From Thauera sp. (GTDB lineage Bacteria; Pseudomonadota; Gammaproteobacteria; Burkholderiales; Rhodocyclaceae), in contig JAKLLJ010000164.1 in the NCBI GenBank assembly GCA_023150215.1, positions 1-7,394 on the forward strand: a stretch of DNA of 7,394 nucleotides, given 5' to 3'. Shown here one piece after another: positions 6,069 to 7,394 of this stretch. The notes under the pieces are model-generated. The model had not been told where the DNA came from. It did not search any database and worked only from the letters and a program-made list of their open reading frames with translations. How positions within the stretch are numbered: position 1 is the stretch's first letter; each line of letters starts with the position of its first letter. A program made the position numbers and the translations under genes.

Positions 6069-7193
6069 ATGTCAGACAGCAAACTGCACTCTGCTCACCG
6101 CCCATCTTCAGCCCCCGGATCGGGCGGCGACACCATGCTGCGGATCGGTGCGACGACCGGATTGCCCGCCGTCCTGCAGAGTCTCGGAGCCCGGCCGGCA
6201 CAGCTTCTGGCCGAGGTCGGGCTCGATCTCTCGCTGTTCGACAACCCGGACAACCTGATTTCGTTCGCGGCGCGCGGCCGTCTGTTGGAACACTGTGTCG
6301 CGAGGACGGGCTGCCAGCACCTTGGACTGCTGGTCGGCCAGCGCGCGGGCCTGGAGTCGCTCGGCCTGGTGGGCTCGCTCGTCAAGTACTCCCCTGACGT
6401 CGGAACGGCACTCCAGTCCCTGGTTCGCTTCTTCCATGTCCACACCCGGGCTGCGAACGTGACGGCCACCGTCGACGGCCAGCTTGCCTACTTCGGCTAC
6501 CAGATCAAACAGACCGGGACCGCGGCGACGGACCAGGTGGCGGACGGTGCCCTTGCCGTGCTGCTCAATATCCTGCGCTCCCTGTGCGGACCGGGGTGGA
6601 AACCCAGCCAGGTGTGCTTCGCTCACCGCAAGCCGGACGACATCGAGCCATTTCGTCAGTTTTTCCGCGCTCCCTTGCTCTTCAATGCCGAACAGAACGC
6701 ACTCGTGTTTCTTGCAGATTGGCTGACGCACCGTCTCCCGGTCGACGATCCGGAGTTGCGCCGGCAGCTTACGGAACACGTCGATCGCATTGAAGCGCAC
6801 CACCCGGACTCGTTTCCGGATCAGGTTCGCAGCGTGCTCCGCATGGCCCTGCTGACCGACCATGCCGACGCCGGCCACATTGCGTCGCTGTTCTCGATTC
6901 ACCGCCGAACGCTGAACCGCCGCCTGAACGAGGACGGCATCAGCTTCAAGGTTCTGCTCGACGAGGTACGCTATGAAATCGCCCGGCAGACGCTCCTCGA
7001 CACCGCTCTGCAAGTCGGCGACGTCGCGGCAACGCTCGGCTATGCCGACGCCAGCGCCTTCACGCGCGCGTTCCGTCGCTGGAGCGGAGCCGCACCGGCC
7101 GCATGGCGGTCAGCAGCGCGCCGTGGGGCAACACGCAAGGCAGGGAGTCGGGCAGTCGGCGCCCGCGACACCGGGGCGTCCGCGAACCCTTGA
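6069..7193 (+). CDS. AraC-family transcriptional regulator with Arabinose_bd-like (PF12625-type) N-terminal domain
   Basis: From the ATG at 6069 the protein has 374 residues. Residues about 20-225 resemble the ligand-sensing N-terminal domain of the PF12625 type, including the LGLLVGQRAGLESLG segment, YSPDVGTALQSLVRFFHVH and the WKPSQVCFAHRKPDD region. The last part, about residues 254-348, is the AraC double helix-turn-helix. The first HTH contains HIASLFSIHRRTLNRRL; the second contains VAATLGYADASAFTRAFRRWSGAAP, the canonical family signature. The frame is open further upstream to an ATG at 5982. The 29 extra codons would run through the operator repeats and show no family resemblance, so a start at 6069 is preferred; the ATG at 6135 (352 residues) is also possible. 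No strong ribosome binding site marks either. The effector is unknown. The C-terminal 25 residues after the HTH are an Arg/Ala/Gly-rich extension. Confidence 0.9.
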   Translation: MSDSKLHSAHRPSSAPGSGGDTMLRIGATTGLPAVLQSLGARPAQLLAEVGLDLSLFDNPDNLISFAARGRLLEHCVARTGCQHLGLLVGQRAGLESLGLVGSLVKYSPDVGTALQSLVRFFHVHTRAANVTATVDGQLAYFGYQIKQTGTAATDQVADGALAVLLNILRSLCGPGWKPSQVCFAHRKPDDIEPFRQFFRAPLLFNAEQNALVFLADWLTHRLPVDDPELRRQLTEHVDRIEAHHPDSFPDQVRSVLRMALLTDHADAGHIASLFSIHRRTLNRRLNEDGISFKVLLDEVRYEIARQTLLDTALQVGDVAATLGYADASAFTRAFRRWSGAAPAAWRSAARRGATRKAGSRAVGARDTGASANP

Positions 7194-7206
7194 TCTTCGC
7201 AGTCGG

Positions 7207-7233
7207 GCGACCGAAGCCCGGTCTCCCGGTCGC
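7207..7233 (+). terminator. Stem-loop after the AraC-type gene
   Basis: GCGACCG (7207-7213) pairs perfectly with CGGTCGC (7227-7233), giving a 7-base GC-rich stem 13 bases after the stop codon. There is no following T run, so classical Rho-independent termination is not supported. It could be a pause or mRNA-stabilising structure. Confidence 0.3.
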
Positions 7234-7394
7234 ACTCCGACCGTCCGCGATGGGTGTCGACGGAGCTCGAAAGCGCCCTCACTCCCATTCACTCACCAAC
7301 GCGCCTTGGAGGCCGGTGACTCGTAAAACCAACGACCCTGCCACGCAGATTTTTCCCGTCAGTCTTGCGGTCACCATCTTCTGCCCGCTGTTAC
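7234..7394. other. Edge region with no assignable gene; two competing open frames
   Basis: A plus-strand frame from GTG at 7316 stays open to the window end. It would encode a short polar start followed by a hydrophobic stretch (SLAVTIFCPLL), with GGAGG at 7308-7312 but only 3 bases of spacing. On the minus strand a frame from the edge is open to a TGA near 7277 and ends ...LQGALVSEWE, which could be the C-terminus of a gene entering from the right. Third-position GC is similar in both, so neither can be called from this window. Confidence 0.25.

Noticed and set aside
1..7394. CRISPR arrays, tRNA or rRNA genes, insertion-sequence ends, toxin-antitoxin or defence genes
   Set aside because: Looked for on both strands; no regularly spaced repeats, cloverleaf-like sequence, transposase motifs or IS-type terminal inverted repeats were seen.

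Overview
This is a GC-rich window (about two-thirds G+C by eye). Its proteins read like those of a betaproteobacterium, most likely of the Rhodocyclaceae/Zoogloeaceae type (Thauera/Azoarcus-like). That placement rests on remembered family resemblance, with no search run.

Layout. (1) 1-335, plus strand: the C-terminal end of a uroporphyrinogen-III C-methyltransferase (siroheme/cobalamin branch), cut by the window edge. (2) 388-1830, plus strand: a CBS-pair plus DUF294-type nucleotidyltransferase, probably a regulatory signalling protein. (3) 1846-2760, minus strand: a YihY/BrkB-family inner-membrane protein, convergent with (2) across 15 bases. (4) 2847-5582, minus strand: a co-oriented cluster read from right to left. 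It starts with a CoA-disulfide/polysulfide reductase-like flavoprotein carrying a C-terminal rhodanese domain. A short open frame follows, then a chimeric ORF joining the first four or so membrane helices of a bile-acid:sodium-symporter-family protein to the last part of a SulP-type STAS domain. A 71-codon unidentified ORF closes the cluster, overlapping the chimera by ATGA. (5) 5583-6068: a decayed region with the frameshifted, stop-interrupted remnant of the 3' end of a gene on the minus strand, then a two-copy direct repeat with 21-base periodicity. (6) 6069-7193, plus strand: an AraC-family regulator of the Arabinose_bd (PF12625-like) type. (7) 7194-7394: no firm gene; a stem-loop and ambiguous open frames at the edge.

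How it fits together. The left part (1-2760) is ordinary chromosomal housekeeping and signalling content. The right part looks like a region undergoing deletion and decay. Transporter genes for organic anions (SBF) and inorganic anions (SulP) have collapsed into one short reading frame. The probable former target of the AraC-type regulator survives only as a broken tail, while the regulator and its apparent operator remain. The intact flavoprotein-rhodanese suggests the locus once dealt with sulfur or thiol metabolism. I see no evidence of an intact novel defence or mobile system. The most notable item is the SBF-STAS chimera, with a near-duplicate 14/15-base repeat at its joint.
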